Program-made: the position numbers and the translations under genes
Part shown: piece after piece, positions 26,793 to 39,935 of the stretch
How the letters are laid out: each line of letters begins with the position of its first letter
Position numbering within the stretch: position 1 is the first letter of the stretch
The notes under the pieces: model-generated
Database searches by the model: none
The model's input: the letters and a program-made list of their open reading frames with translations, nothing else
What the model was told of the DNA's origin: nothing
DNA from: Anoplopoma fimbria
Taxonomy: Eukaryota > Chordata > Actinopteri > Perciformes > Anoplopomatidae
Reading direction: 5' to 3'
NCBI RefSeq assembly: GCF_027596085.1
Contig: NC_072450.1
Location: forward strand, 28,888,947 to 28,952,946
Length of the DNA stretch: 64,000 bases

Positions 26793-26860
26793 AGAGGGAC
26801 TGTGGCTCAGGGGTTAGGGCGTGTCATCCTTTAAGCACAAAGTTGGCCGTTTGATCCCCG
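26793..26860 (+). mobile_element. Degenerate tRNA-like SINE head
   Basis: It contains GGACTGTGGCTCAGGGGTTA (A-box-like) and, about 40 bases on, GTTTGATCCCCGGTTG (B-box-like). There is no recognisable body beyond that. It is probably an old, truncated relative of the SINE at 25276. Confidence 0.5.
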
Positions 26861-26953
26861 GTTGAAATACAGTTTTTTTTAAGTTCAGAATATCTGGAGT
26901 ACGTGTTTGTGTTTTAATAAAAGCTTTCATATTTAAGGTATACTTACATCTAT

Positions 26954-27054
<101 letters not shown>

Positions 27055-28882
27055 GCCCCATACTCTCTAGCCAGAGAAGCCCCATACTCTCTAGCCTCTG
27101 CATGCACCCAGCAGCCCATCGTCTCAAGTAACAGTGAAGATGCATTTGGGTGAATTAGCCATGACAATGCCATATCAATCATTCATTAACACTTAACGTG
27201 TCACAGTTCTCCCTTGAAAGAAAATGCATATGAATAGATAAAGGGACTTATTTCTAGTTGCACTTTTCAGGAGGCATACTTGTTAAATTGCAGCACATGG
27301 CCCTGAACACACAACCCTTTTTACTTTACCCTGTGACACATCAAACACATCAAGTGTCTCTTTCTCTCCCCCCCACACACACAAACAAACAAACACAAAC
27401 AGGTTATATACAATACAGCCAGGTTGATGTTTGGATGGTGTACAGCAAGCAATCTTCTGTGTTATTTTGCCATTTTGCCATTGTATGAACCGTCGGTGCT
27501 CCGCTGAAAGGGACATTCAGGGAGATTCATACCGTTGTGTGTCATAACCTCTTTCCCATTCTCTACAGACAATGTTTACCTCTTAACAATTCAGCCTGGC
27601 ACTCATCTGCCTGGGATTTTAAAGGAAGACTCTCTTGGCCTCACTCAACAGTGCTGTCCAGCACAAAAATCATAAAAAAAAGATCCTTGGAAAAGGAATC
27701 GAGCATTGTAAGTGTACTTCTCTTTTTCTGTGATAACCTTTTCTTAACTTATTTTCTATTGAGAGGAAACAGTGTTGATGTATTAGTATCTTAAATGCAT
27801 ATTTTTTTTTTTGTTCTTATTTTCAGTATTTGCGATAGTGATTTTTCTCAGTAGCCGAAAGCCACCTTGGGTTAAACTGCCCATTAAGAACCAGCTGCTG
27901 CATGGATGTTTACTTCCATTCATTTCATTAGTGTCATGAACCGGTGTAGTTCTCATCTTGGCTTTCCTGTGGATTTTACACGTTCAAACATGTAAACTGG
28001 CTGTGACTCCAGATGGGTGTTTGAATACCTAGAAATCCGCCTGCCCAGGTCTGCTGTTTGCACTCTTAATAACCTTTCAAGCTTTGTCACCTTCTTCTCC
28101 GTTACCTGTGCTGGTAAAAAGGTGTGATTGCATTATCCTTTTTTTTAAGCACTGCATAAAAAGGGTAGCGCAGCATTTGCAGCTACTAAACCTACACAAA
28201 TATCACAAAAAGAAACCGTGTAATTCTCAAAGCACCTGCAAAGGGTGTAAGGCAGCCATAACTGTGTTGCCAAGAAAATAGTGTCTTAATGCTCCTGTGC
28301 AATTTTTGAACAGGTAAAAGCGACCACTCTACAGAGGTGAAAACACATTTTTGATACATTAATGTTCGGCCATTTGTGCACTGCAGCTCAGAAATCCTCT
28401 CTGCTGAGGCTGATTCAAGAAGAATTTAATGATTATTTTAGTCTGTTTTAAATCAAGTACTAATTCATAATATCTGAATATATTTGACAGTAGTTACTCT
28501 AAGAGATGGGGTCTCATAAGGTGGCAACAACAGGAACCAGAAGGGAAGGCTGAAAGAAACAGGTTTTTGTTAGAAATGTAAGCAGCTGGACAATCATTGC
28601 TGGCATTGGTATTATTTTGTTCTATGAGCCATCCAAAAAGTGTGCTTATTGTCCATTTAATAAGTTGTCCTTCAGCCCCTGGCCTCTCCCAGCTGCAAGA
28701 AGTTTGGGATTCAGCCCACAGTTTGTCCTATTTGCTGAAACCTTCATCGCTTCATTTGCTGCTCTTAACACCTGATGTCTGGAAGGTCTTCTCTGATTTC
28801 TGGTGAAACGGACCACCGATGAAAATGCTTGCGAATAAATCGTTGCAGATGTTGTGAGCTGTATGTGCTGTGTGTCGCCTAC

Positions 28883-29146
28883 CCTGGAAGCTCTTGTTGA
28901 TTCCAGAGGGGAACGTGTTCCCCAGCATCACCACAGTGGGGTCGATGATGATCTCTCGGCTTCGGCCCCGCGATCCCGTGACCTCCCGCTGCCCCCGCCG
29001 CCGTCCAGTCGCAGCATCATCTCATTGTCGTGCCGATCCAGGAAGACCTCGTGCCATTCGCCGTTGTCGAGGCGATAGGTGGGTAGGGTCAGGTTGTAGT
29101 CCCCATCCCCAAGGTTGTAGAAAACGCAGAGGAGACCCTGGAAGAT
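28883..29146 (-). CDS. Exon: second laminin G domain, middle part, with an apparent 1-base frameshift
   Basis: The reverse strand begins IFQGLLCVFYNLGDGDYNL and continues TLPTYRLDNGEWHEVFLDRH and NEMMLRLDGGGG, a clear laminin G core. The frame then changes: the rest reads EVTGSRGRSREIIIDPTVV and MLGNTFPSGINKSFQG in the next frame, which fits the neighbouring exon. Without correction, translation stops at 28928-28930. The exon as given is 264 bp, whereas phase 0 in and phase 1 out requires 265. One more C in the C5 run at 28992-28996 (plus strand) would restore family-like sequence (GGGGQREVTGS). A sequencing or assembly error is the likeliest cause; a real null allele is possible. The acceptor is cccattgaag and the donor follows CAGG with gtaggc. 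Confidence 0.82.
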
Positions 29147-29837
29147 CTTCAATGGGAAAAGAGGACATTTAGTTTACAAGTTCAGCTTCACCAAGTTTGA
29201 TCTGGTATGGAAAGGTTTTTTTTGTGAACCACATTTCAATCATAATGGCTTTTGCTCATTGTTAATGGTCAAAAAAATATGTAATTGATTTGCATGATTA
29301 ATCCTGAATTAGCTTAATGAGTCAAGTTGGAATACACTGGGTTCACATGTACTGTAAGTCCATGACATCAGCATGCACCACTAGTCAAACACTAGAAACT
29401 GGCCTTTCATCAATATTCTGTTGTTTGAGAATAAAATACACTGGACACTAATTAGTAACCTGCCATTGGTTGAAGCAGGTCCATTGGGAAGCTTTCCCTC
29501 TGGCTTCTCCCATACATTTATAAAATATATTAAGCTGATTTTCTTAAGAATGTATTATTCACCAACAAAGGAACAAGTCTCTCTCTTTTTCTTGCACTTT
29601 AGAACCTTTGTTACTATCAACCAATATACATTTATGAAGTGCCAGGCAACTCCAAAGCCAAAAACTATTAAGACTGAGCAAAACAAATTTTTTTCTTTTT
29701 TTTAACAATTTCCATTTGAATGGCCATAATTTCCCTTTTGTTGCACTCTCAACATGGCCAAATAAATGTTTTACATTGCCAAGTTGCAATCCGTCCAAAG
29801 TGGCTAGCAGAGCACTCATCAAACAATTAATCAAACT

Positions 29838-29960
29838 TGATTTGTGCAGCGCCTTTCATACAGGTTAGTGCAGTTCAGAGTGTTTCCGGTTGACCGACAA
29901 GTCGGAAATAAGACAGTACAAGTCTAGACATTGAAAACATTATAAAAGACAAAAACAATT
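29838..29960. repeat. Dispersed repeat fragment
   Basis: GATTTGTGCAGCGCCTTTCA followed by TACAGG and GCAGTTCAGAGTG resembles a widespread fish repeat motif (cytoplasmic-repeat-like 'CACCTTTCATACA...CTCAAAGTGC'). It is degenerate, and the AT-rich sequence after it may be the decayed remainder. Confidence 0.4.
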
Positions 29961-30235
29961 AGACAATTTAACAATCTGAGACCAATACACGCGAGGCAAA
30001 AATAACAATAGGAAATTGTAATAAAATAGATTTAAAATCTATAATAACAGTAGAAGTATTGGTACTAAAACAATTTGAAATAAAAAAAATGGATAAATAA
30101 ACTAACAATAAAATCTAAAATAATTGTACAGCTCTAATACAATAAATTAAGGGAATGGGTAGGTTGTAAGTTTTAAGTTTAAGTTTCTGCTATTCAAGCA
30201 GCTCTCAGATCATCAGGCAGACAATTTACTTTTTT

Positions 30236-30345
30236 AATTTAATTCACTTCAATTCAAACTATTTTGTATAGCCCAAAATCACAAATTACAAATTTGCCTC
30301 AGAGGGCTTAAATGAACTACTAAGCGACTTGTGCCGCGGGGACCC
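30236..30345. repeat. Dispersed repeat fragment
   Basis: TTTTGTATAGCCCAAAATCA followed by CAAATTACAAATTTGCCTC and AGAGGGCTT is a frequent fish repeat sequence. The fragment is short and its ends are unclear. Confidence 0.5.
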
Positions 30346-31622
30346 GAGGGCCCGTACCTATTCATACAATGTAAGAATGTGAGACATGTTCACCGGTTTT
30401 TGACCATAAAGTGCTTTCAAAATAAGTAAAATAAAAGTTTTAAAATCCTTTACAGTAGTCCAGCCTGCTAAATGTTTGAGCGTGCATTAGTCTGCCTGTC
30501 ACTCAGCAAGAGAATCAATGCTCAACTTCAGGACAATCACTAATCACAATGTGATATCTACAAAATCATAGCCATTTAATAATAAGATAATGAAAGCTTA
30601 GCAGTTGACAAAATGACACCGGTAAGCCTAGCCAACTTTGGCAAAGCATGCAGCTACTGGCATTGTGAGGTTTTCTATTACTTGCATGGCCTAGCACAGC
30701 GACACAGCAACACTGAAACAAAGCAGGTCAGAAAGCTTGCTGTACATGTGCACCGTCATAAAATCACTGTAGCAGAAGAGAACAAACATCATGGATCTTG
30801 GCACAATACAGATCAAAGGCATCGCTGATAATCTCTGATGCTTTGCAAAGAACAAAAATAAACTGCAGTTTTCGTGAAATTGAACAAAGAACTAGAAACA
30901 TTGTTCCTTCCAAACCACAACTGCCATCTGCCATATTTGAGCAGAAAGAAGCACGCCAATGTACCAAATGTAATTTTTCAACGCTTTTGATTGGCACTCA
31001 TGACATTCAGCTTCTTTGTTTTTGGACAGCGGCGGAAGTCTCAGTGGCACAGACCTCAGCAAATCAAATCACAACTATCTACAAGGCGAGACACTGCTGA
31101 GGGTAAATGGGCAAATGTATTGAACCGATTCAAGTCCAAGTCTCAGCTTTTAAAGGTAATGGGATTCAGGAGGGAGAAAAGATTTTACTTGGTTGGTAAA
31201 AGACTGGATCAATAGGCCAATTTGACCAGTAAACTAGATTAACTCCCACGAGGTTAGCAAACACAGGGAAAATGAAAGAGCCCCATATGTATAGTAGACT
31301 GACATTTCCACCACTCGATTCTGATGTCATCTCAAGTAAATCTCCTTCTCATGGAAGAAATATAAATATGTGTTTTCATCAACAAATCAATCTACTTATT
31401 AAGGGTTCTAGCTCCCTCAGCCAAAGTTTTATCCATAGAGCAGAGGCAACACGTTTTGCCATAATAACATCACAAAGCACTTTGGGAACAGCTAGTTGTC
31501 ATTCATGCTGTAGCCATTGGCCTTAAATGAATTTTAAATGAGGCACTGCTCTGGTAAAGCTGACATTTTAACTCGCAATTTGTTGACTTGTGCAAACATG
31601 CCCTGCTGTTGGTGCACGCACG

Positions 31623-31749
<127 letters not shown>

Positions 31750-32704
31750 CCCAGTTCTGTGAGGTCATCATGTTGAGGAAAAGTGTCTTGTGAAGAATTG
31801 ATGAGGGGGAAGAAAGTAAAAGAGAATTCATGAGAATGAGGGAGAAAAAAAGACATGTTTACACAACCAGCTGAACTCCGCCCTCAGAGCTTGAGATGAA
31901 AACGGTTCAGTTTTGGCCCGTTTGTAATGCTTATAATCACACGTCTATCACGGAGTAATACTCATTTAAAACCAATCCAGGAGGCTGTGTTTCTCTCTGT
32001 GTGTGTGTGTATTTGTGTGTCTGTTTTTGTGTGTGAGAGAGAATAAGTCAGTTTTAAGAGGGATAGGGTGGCTGGTGGGTCGTCCTCATTTCAATTTCAA
32101 ACCGTTTCTTCCAAGTGTTCCACTGAGCATAATTTTCTTCCCTCCATCTTTCTCTGACACATAAACAGGGGACGGAGAAGGGGAGGGCAGAGAAAGAGAG
32201 CGAGAGAGAGAGATGTGAGGAGGAATGAAAAGTGGGTGGCAGCCATTAACGCTCCCGCTCCTTCTCGACATAATAAAGACAAACCAAGTTTTTTGTGGGG
32301 AGAGTCAAAAAAAAAAGACAAACCAACCATCACCTGTCAGCTCTCTATGTCTAACTCTGCCTGTGCTCCTGTCATTGTCTCTTCCATTACTCTCCTCCAC
32401 CTATCTTTCCATTCATCCATCCAGGTCTCTCCATCTCCCCTTAAAGCAGCGGGGATAAAGTGCTGACGGCTCCGAGGCTGTTTAGTCGGAGCACCGTGGC
32501 TCATTTCAAGGCTCTGTGATGAAGTATTAATTATATTTAGAATCCACTGGGGCGGTGCTTTTTAACCAGACGCACTCGCAGCCACCTGATTTTTACCCCC
32601 AATTAAAGCTGAGCAGAGCGGAGCGATTTGGCTCCGGCTCTGCTCCCTGGGTGGCGTGTGAGCGAACAGGTTCAAGGGTGTGTGTCTTTGCAGGAGCCTC
32701 ACAC

Positions 32705-32709
<5 letters not shown>

Positions 32710-32762
<53 letters not shown>
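32710..32762. repeat. (GT)n microsatellite
   Basis: An uninterrupted run of 53 bp. Confidence 0.95.
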
Positions 32763-32764
<2 letters not shown>

Positions 32765-33835
32765 GGTGTGCGACTGCATGTTTTGAGCAAACAGTCCCAC
32801 TGCGGGGATGGTTCCGCTCCCCCCGGACACTTCCTGTGCCTCAGCCTCGCAGACATGTGCAGATGATGTGTTAATCTACCCCCTTCTCATGATTAAATAA
32901 TGGGGTGCAGATACAGATTATGTGCATACATGACTGGCTCATGCATTTTTCCTTCACCTTAAATTATACTTGGGAAATTAAACCGATCTCTGTGCTCATT
33001 TCAAGCAACACATGGAATCACATTCATACAAGTGGTACTTTCCCCAGTGGATCTGACATTTGATCATAAAAAAATATACTATACCGTGCTGGGCAAATTA
33101 CATCACTTCAAATTCTTGTCAGATGCGTTTAATTAATGTTAAAAACAGTGTTAAGCTTCAGTTTTGCTTCACCATGTGTTTGTTAAAGCAAGATTTCCCA
33201 TCATTTATCAATATTGTCCAATTTTCCAGGAAATGGTGCCAAATATAGGGGTGAATTAAGACAATGTTATTTAAATAAAATAATTATAACTGCAATTACA
33301 TCATTACTTGTTTCCTTTATAACAGGAATCTTTATTCTCCATATTTTGTGAATTGCATGCTTACCTGTACACAACTTCACATATTTGTGCATGTTCAGTT
33401 CACCTGCTGGGCACTATCTAGTTTCGTCCTGTATGTCATTCTTCAAAAGCATCTGTTTATCATTCCCCAGTCAAGGTAATCTGCCTTGTAAAAATAAATG
33501 AGCCAAACAGTGTGAAGCTAATGAAGCGGTAAAATAGCAAAGTGACTTCTAGCCCAGCGTGATTTTAATGACATATTTTAATCAATGCATTTCTAGTCAG
33601 CAACACTAGCTGTAGCCGTGGCTTGCTTACGTGGTTTTGCAGAAATAAAACAGTAGGATTTGTTGGTTGTTTTTGAGTTTTACTATAAAGAGATGACAGT
33701 TGATGGTTTTCCCCTTAGCTCTTTTCATTCCTTGATTTTGAATTCTAGAATGCAAAGACTGTTGGTACCAAACACAAAGGTTTCCCAAAGATATTTAGTG
33801 TGTGCTTGTGAATGACATGCATCCTTTACAATATC

Positions 33836-34270
33836 TTAAGGGTGGTCTTTGTCACTCCTAACCCTATGCGACCTCTGACCCCCTTTACACTTTGGTTTAA
33901 AATGGGTCTCGTAACCAGATTTAACCTGGTTACATATACAGCTGGTATTAATAAGAGCCTCCAGTGTCACATTGAGATTAGACTGAGTTTCGATTGATCT
34001 GTCTTTAAGGGCTGAGAGGGAGCCTCCAGTTGAAGCCTCAAATATTCTCTGTTGATTACTACCAAAGCACACGAATGAATGGTACTCTAGACCCCTAGCC
34101 TTACATTTCTGCCCATATAGTTGTTGTATGTGGATAGAAAATGCAATCGTATTTACAGTTGTGTTTATAGTGGTCACAATGCATCCCTGACCACCTCCGC
34201 AGATGCTTTGGACCAATCGTATCACAATCTGTCCTCAATGTGCTTTGGGTGCATCTAGACCTGTACCTTC
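33836..34270. repeat. Possible DNA-transposon-derived repeat
   Basis: The stretch stands out by an open minus-strand frame of 129 codons (33836-34225) with no protein similarity I recognise, and by an internal hairpin GTAACCAG / CTGGTTAC (33911-33918 and 33926-33933). The style fits a non-autonomous element. No terminal repeat or target duplication was established. Confidence 0.3.
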
Positions 34271-37200
34271 ATGTGGTCAAGCACTATCGAATTTTCCATT
34301 TGAAAAATGCTAAGGAACAAGATCAGGCCCTGAGCTGCTTTACTGTACATTCCCCACAGCTATTGTGTTCTGTCTATGTTTACTCATTTACTGTGACAGA
34401 TATCCCGGGGAGTAGAAGGTTTGCACTGGGAATTTTAGAGTTTGATGCATGGATATATAAAGAGAGCTGGGCACAGTGTTCCTCAGTGGCGCAGGCAAAC
34501 AAAACTTTGACTTCTGAGTAAAACCTTCTGGGGTCTTCTGCCAATCTTCCTCATCCAAGGGTGCAAACAGTGAGCGCAGGCTTTTCCTTCAGCCGCCTCC
34601 GCTCCCTCGGCCCAGCCTCGTCCATGCACATCAGTAAGGAAAAATAACTCTGGATTTGGCTATTAGTTCATTTTACAACTTTTGTGAACTCTTTCTGGAA
34701 CTTCCTCAACATCGGAGCGTTCCTTCGATGGCTTCTCGCCTGTAAATAATGCCAATTACCGAAAAGTCAGTGTAATTCTCTGCATTGGTGGGAGAGAAGT
34801 TTTCCCCCTACATCAACTACCAAAACTATAATTTTCTTGATTATGACATGATTTGTTGTTACTTTGTTTTTGCAAAAGTCTTTTTAATTATTGTGTGTAC
34901 TTTTCTTTTAAATTGGCTGGTTATTAATCAGTGAAAATGGCAACCAAAATATTGGTGGTGCCCAAGATACAACATGAGGTCAGACATATTCCCATGATGC
35001 TTTCTTTTCTGCATGTGCCACTGAACTTTGGCCTTTCAATTGTCGTTGTGCATATTCAGAATTCTCAAGTAAACTTCAGCAAATAAGTTAGTAAGTAAGA
35101 GTAAGATATTACATTTTTAAATTCATAAAATTAAATATCTCTATAGAGCACTGACTTCAACCATCTCCTCCAGTGGAGGCAGTAATAATTATCTAATAAT
35201 CTGTTGAACCAATAATAATATTCTCTGTATAGTGTTTAATAATAACTGTCATCCTGTACTTTTAAATACTATTCTCTAATGCTTAATACAGGATTTTATA
35301 ATAATGATAATTATGTAATCTATATGCATAAAAAGCTGCAAAAGCAGAGGAGAAAAGAAGCCACAGTCAGGGGGACATTTTGGTCATGTGGTTCGGATGA
35401 GATCCATGGAATAAATATAGGAGTTAATGAACAATTATTCAAATAATTAATTTGTGATGTGGTTTACAGTTTACTGGCATTCTTGGCACACATCTTTTAT
35501 ACCAGAGGACATTTTTAAAATATATTCTTTGTGTGTTTTAACCTCATGATCAATTCTATTACTACGGAGGCCCTGAGAGGTGAAAGAGAAAACCTCTGGT
35601 GATCCATTTTCTAAGTCTGATCGTGATTGTTTCTGTTTTCGACTTCTAAAGTGAAATAAGGTTTTGCCAGGATAATCTTTCTAAGTTCCTTCCTTTTTTT
35701 CCATGTGAGTTTGAATTTATCCATGCACTCAAGGTACATATTTTTTGTTTTGAAAAAGAAATTCACTTGCCAAAACGTTTTTTTCCCCAGATGAAAAAAA
35801 AAGATCCTGGCAACTGTTCTTAAGTCATAGACACAAACGAGAAACCAATTTAGATCAGACTTGAATGACCAGAATCTTTTTTTATCACCTTTTTACATTA
35901 TCTATCAATTATGAGTCACACAATTGTATTTGTCCGCCCTAATGCCGGTGTAATGTCCTCATAATAAAGGTAGCTGGATGTTTATCAAAGCAAGACCGCC
36001 ATATGCCAGCAACCCTGAGAAGATCTGTAGGAAGAACAAAAGTGAGACGAAGAAAGTAGAATGGAGGAAAGAAGCAGTGATGGGGAAAAAAACCACACAA
36101 GAAGAGGCAAACAAAACTGAAATAATGAAAAAAAAGAGTGCAGCTCTACTGAACTGAGAAGCAATAATGATATCTCAGACTTGTCAAAGCTGTTTGCCAA
36201 CAACACACCATTAAACTGCACCTTACTCTACTTCACAGGACCTCCCATTGCCTTTTCTTACATTTTAATCTTAAAGAAAAGTCAGTCAGTCTGTATGTTC
36301 AGTGTTCATGTATACATTCATGAATATAAAGAGTAGTTTCATTATTTATTTTAGCTCACCTTCTTCCAACATGGTTATCCCCTTTAAATGTCAGTTAAGA
36401 GATCCATTCATTTCCTAGTACAGTCACATTTCTGCACAAAGTGAGAGTTGTACTCTGACATTAGAAAGTCATGGGCACAAATAATAGAAAAGACAACTGT
36501 AGTTTCATTATTTATATCAAGGCCAGGTATAAACCTTGGCCTGCGAGACGCTGAGAGAATACCAGGCGTGTGGTTGAATGATTTAAAAAAAAAAAAAAAA
36601 CAACAACAGTGGTTCTATGTTATTCACCTCATTTTTAACAATGGTCTCAGTGACCACATCTGTCAGGGACAGAGCGCATAGTAGGAAGCTGGAATTAACA
36701 TTTTTAATGGCTGGAATAGCAGCTTAAGATGGGCTCCAGATGTTTCACTTAGCATGTAACATTTCTATAAAAAAAAGCAAAATGTATGTATAAAGTATGT
36801 ATGATTTTGGCTTTCAATGATGTTGTACAAACTGTGTGTTGAAAGAACACAATGTTGTAATTTCCATCGCACGAGCAAAGACAAAAATCACAAAGCCACA
36901 ATCATTTCAGGCATCACAATGCACACAGCAGAATAGCTACATAGATTGACTAAGGGGCGATAGATGGCGGCGGGGGAGGGCAGTGATCTACAGTACATCA
37001 CAGAGGGAAACAGCTGGAACGGGAGGTGAGCTGGATGAGCTCAAATGATTTTAAGTTCTCTTCTGACACGTTGTTTTTTTGGTACAGGGATTTTAATGCT
37101 GGAATTGGGGTGACAATGATTAGTTGACACTGAACGCTTTCTGAACTGACGAACTAAACTAATATTATAGTAGTAGAAACAATGGTGTGCATTTTAAAGT

Positions 37201-39075
37201 GCACTGCTTCAACACATTGTGTACAGGGGATTTATTTATTCTATCAAATGGAAAATGTTTGTGAGAGCAGCCTGGACGGACATCAGTGAAGGCTGCGACT
37301 ACAGGATGCTATGTGCAACAGTAGATGTGTTAGCTTGTGCCTGTTCCCCGAAGTGAAAATTTAAAGGCTAAACCCATAACATGTGTATGAGGGCTTTGAA
37401 CGAGCTCCTAGCCTCAAAGTGTTTTTGAACTCTACTGGTGGGATTAACACCATTCTTCCAAAATAAATCCCTCATTTTGGTGATGGTCTAGACCGTTTGT
37501 ACAAAATCTCCAGTAGGCCATCAATTGATTTGAGTTCTGGGGACTCGTTTGTAGAACTTAAGCATACTTACAAATGAGGAAATGTGCGTAGGTAAACAAA
37601 TATTCAGATTTATGAAGCTCTCAGCATAGAAATTAGCCTGCTGATCAGTGGTACTTTACGATGAATCAGGGCAAATACAGAGAGGAAGGCACAGAGATCG
37701 ATGTGCGTATGGGTGAGGTGGTCCCTGAACACTTGTTCCCTTCTTCCTCCATTCATATAGTTCTCTGGCAGTGCCAGTGCATCCATCACGCAGCATTAAG
37801 CACGAGTGTCACACTAGTATAAATGTGTTTACAGCAATCAGACTGATTGCTTCACAACTTGGCAAAATGGTCGTGACAATCTTTGATATCCCCCATACTG
37901 GGATGTTGTTTGAAAATGGAAGTTCGATAGATGAATACAATTTATTTATTCATTTACATTTTGTTTGGCAAACTTGTCCTGTATTATGATTAGGATGAGG
38001 ATAATTAGTGCTTGAAGTGCCAGAACCCCCCTTATTCAAATGTTCAGGATCAGCAATCTCTTGCTACTGATTCCTATTCATTCATTGATTGTTTCTTTAA
38101 GCATATTAGACTGTGTCAGTTGTGATTTTATTTTTACGTCGTTATACTTGGGCTATGCATCTTCTATAGTAGGCCGCTAATACTCCAACATATTCAAACT
38201 CAAACATTATATACTTATGGTGGTAGGTTTGTATGTTTAGAATAGTGTTCAAGACCTGAAGTGTTTTCCTGTTGTAGCCTATAATACATCATAGGATGTC
38301 TATGGCCTGGAATCAACGCCAGCCAGACAGACAGGCAGGTATTAATGCAGAGCTGAGTCTTGTGAGCTATTCATTCAGATTTTAGAAGCAGTGTCCCAGT
38401 CAAGATGCTCTTACATTATGCAGCAGGACACCCTCTGAATTTCTGCAGCGAATAAAAGCCACTAAGAGATAATGGGTTAAAGTGTCCTCCACCAAGAAAC
38501 ATTTATGACTTCAAACTATTCAATTTGACATCATATTGAACCATTATCATCACTAAAGATAAAGACCCATAAGCTTAATACAAAATAAGCTCTAGTTAAA
38601 TAATAATTTGTTTATTTACACATATTATTTAACATTTGATTCATCTGGAATTGTTTGCCCTGTAGAAATCATATTCTGTTCATCAAAAGAGAGAAAGCTT
38701 TTACATAATGTTTCAGTGATTATGTTTGCTCACAAAAAAAGATGAACTAATTATTAGCAAAAAAAGGACGTGAACATCAATAAATTACAGCACCCTCCTT
38801 CTCACCATCATTCTTTGTTCAATAGTTCTAACTCTATTTGCAGTGATGGTAATAATTCCTCAAATCATTATTCAAATTATAATTTTGTATCAGTCTATGT
38901 ATTTGCAATAGGCAAGCAACCTTCTGGGATAAGGGAATGGAGGAGACTGATTGATGGAAGACGCAAGATTACATTGTTCAGTATGTGGTGGTAATGCAAC
39001 AATAAAATTGGCGAAAATGCAATTATATGGAATTAGAGAGCTAGCTAGCCAGCTGTTTATGAATATGAATTTAAC

Positions 39076-39376
39076 TACATTACATTACATTACATTACAG
39101 TCATTTAGCAGACGCTTTTATCCAAAGCGACTTACAGTCAGTAGTATATTACATATCATTCACCCATTCACACACTGATGACAGGCTACCATGCAAGGTG
39201 CCACCATCAGACTCTAACTAACGTTCATCATCCAGTCCACACCGATGGCAAGCCTTCGGGAGCAACTTGGGGTTAAGTGTCTTGCCTAAGGACACATCGA
39301 CTGCCGAAGCCGGGTATTGAACCACCGACCCTCCGATTGGAGAACTACCTTGCTCTCCACTACGCCACAGCCGCCC
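39076..39376 (-). mobile_element. tRNA-derived SINE with an AAAGCGTCTGCTAAATGAC tail
   Basis: On the minus strand it starts GGGCGGCTGTGGCGTAGTGG and has a B-box-like GGTTCAATACCC. The body includes AAGACACTTAACCCCAA and CACCTTGCATGGTAGC, as in the SINE at 25276. The 3' end instead reads GTAAGTCGCTTTGGATAAAA then GCGTCTGCTAAATGAC, followed by TGTAA repeats. This tail is widespread in fish SINEs. Confidence 0.82.
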
Positions 39377-39829
39377 TACTTAATGTTTCATCCACACACT
39401 CTTATCACAGCGAAGAAAAGCACAAACCATCGCCAGATAAGTGACAACTTTGCCCGACAACTTAGCTAGCTAGCTAACTAGCCAGCTCCAGCTGCACCTT
39501 CATGTTGCGTCACCTGATTCAACCGCCTTTGCGTTATACAACAATTCCACAGACAGACCACAGTCGGCTTCAAATCACCAACCCACATGCATTGGCAATT
39601 CCCCCGTCTCCAAAAAATGCATGGGTCATAGTTTTCGTCCAGATGCGCACATTCTCCGTCAAGTCTGTTTTATAGATCCCATGTGAAAGTGAAGGACATA
39701 GCTTATGTTGATTTACATCATTTTTAATAGTCACAGTAAAGTTCAGTGCACCTTTGTCCCCTATATGGAAGCAATTGTTAGTTTTCTGCACTAGGTTTCT
39801 TCTTTTTGTGAAGATTCTATGTCATATCA

Positions 39830-39935
39830 AACTAGATAATCTATCCATTGGTAGAAATCATGTCATGCTCGCTCGTCTGGAATAACAATGCTCCAAAGTT
39901 AGGGAGGATATATTTTGGTGTGCAGGGTGTTCTTT
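39830..39935. repeat. Dispersed repeat, partial copy
   Basis: CTATCCATTGGTAGAAATCA followed by TGTCATGCTCGCTCGTC and GGAATAACAATGCTCCAAAG matches 41188-41260 in order and spacing, with substitutions. Only part of the unit is present. Confidence 0.6.

Noticed and set aside
28854..29172. Plus-strand open frames over the laminin G exon, rich in Arg, Ser and Pro
   Set aside because: They are antisense shadows of a GC-rich coding exon on the minus strand.
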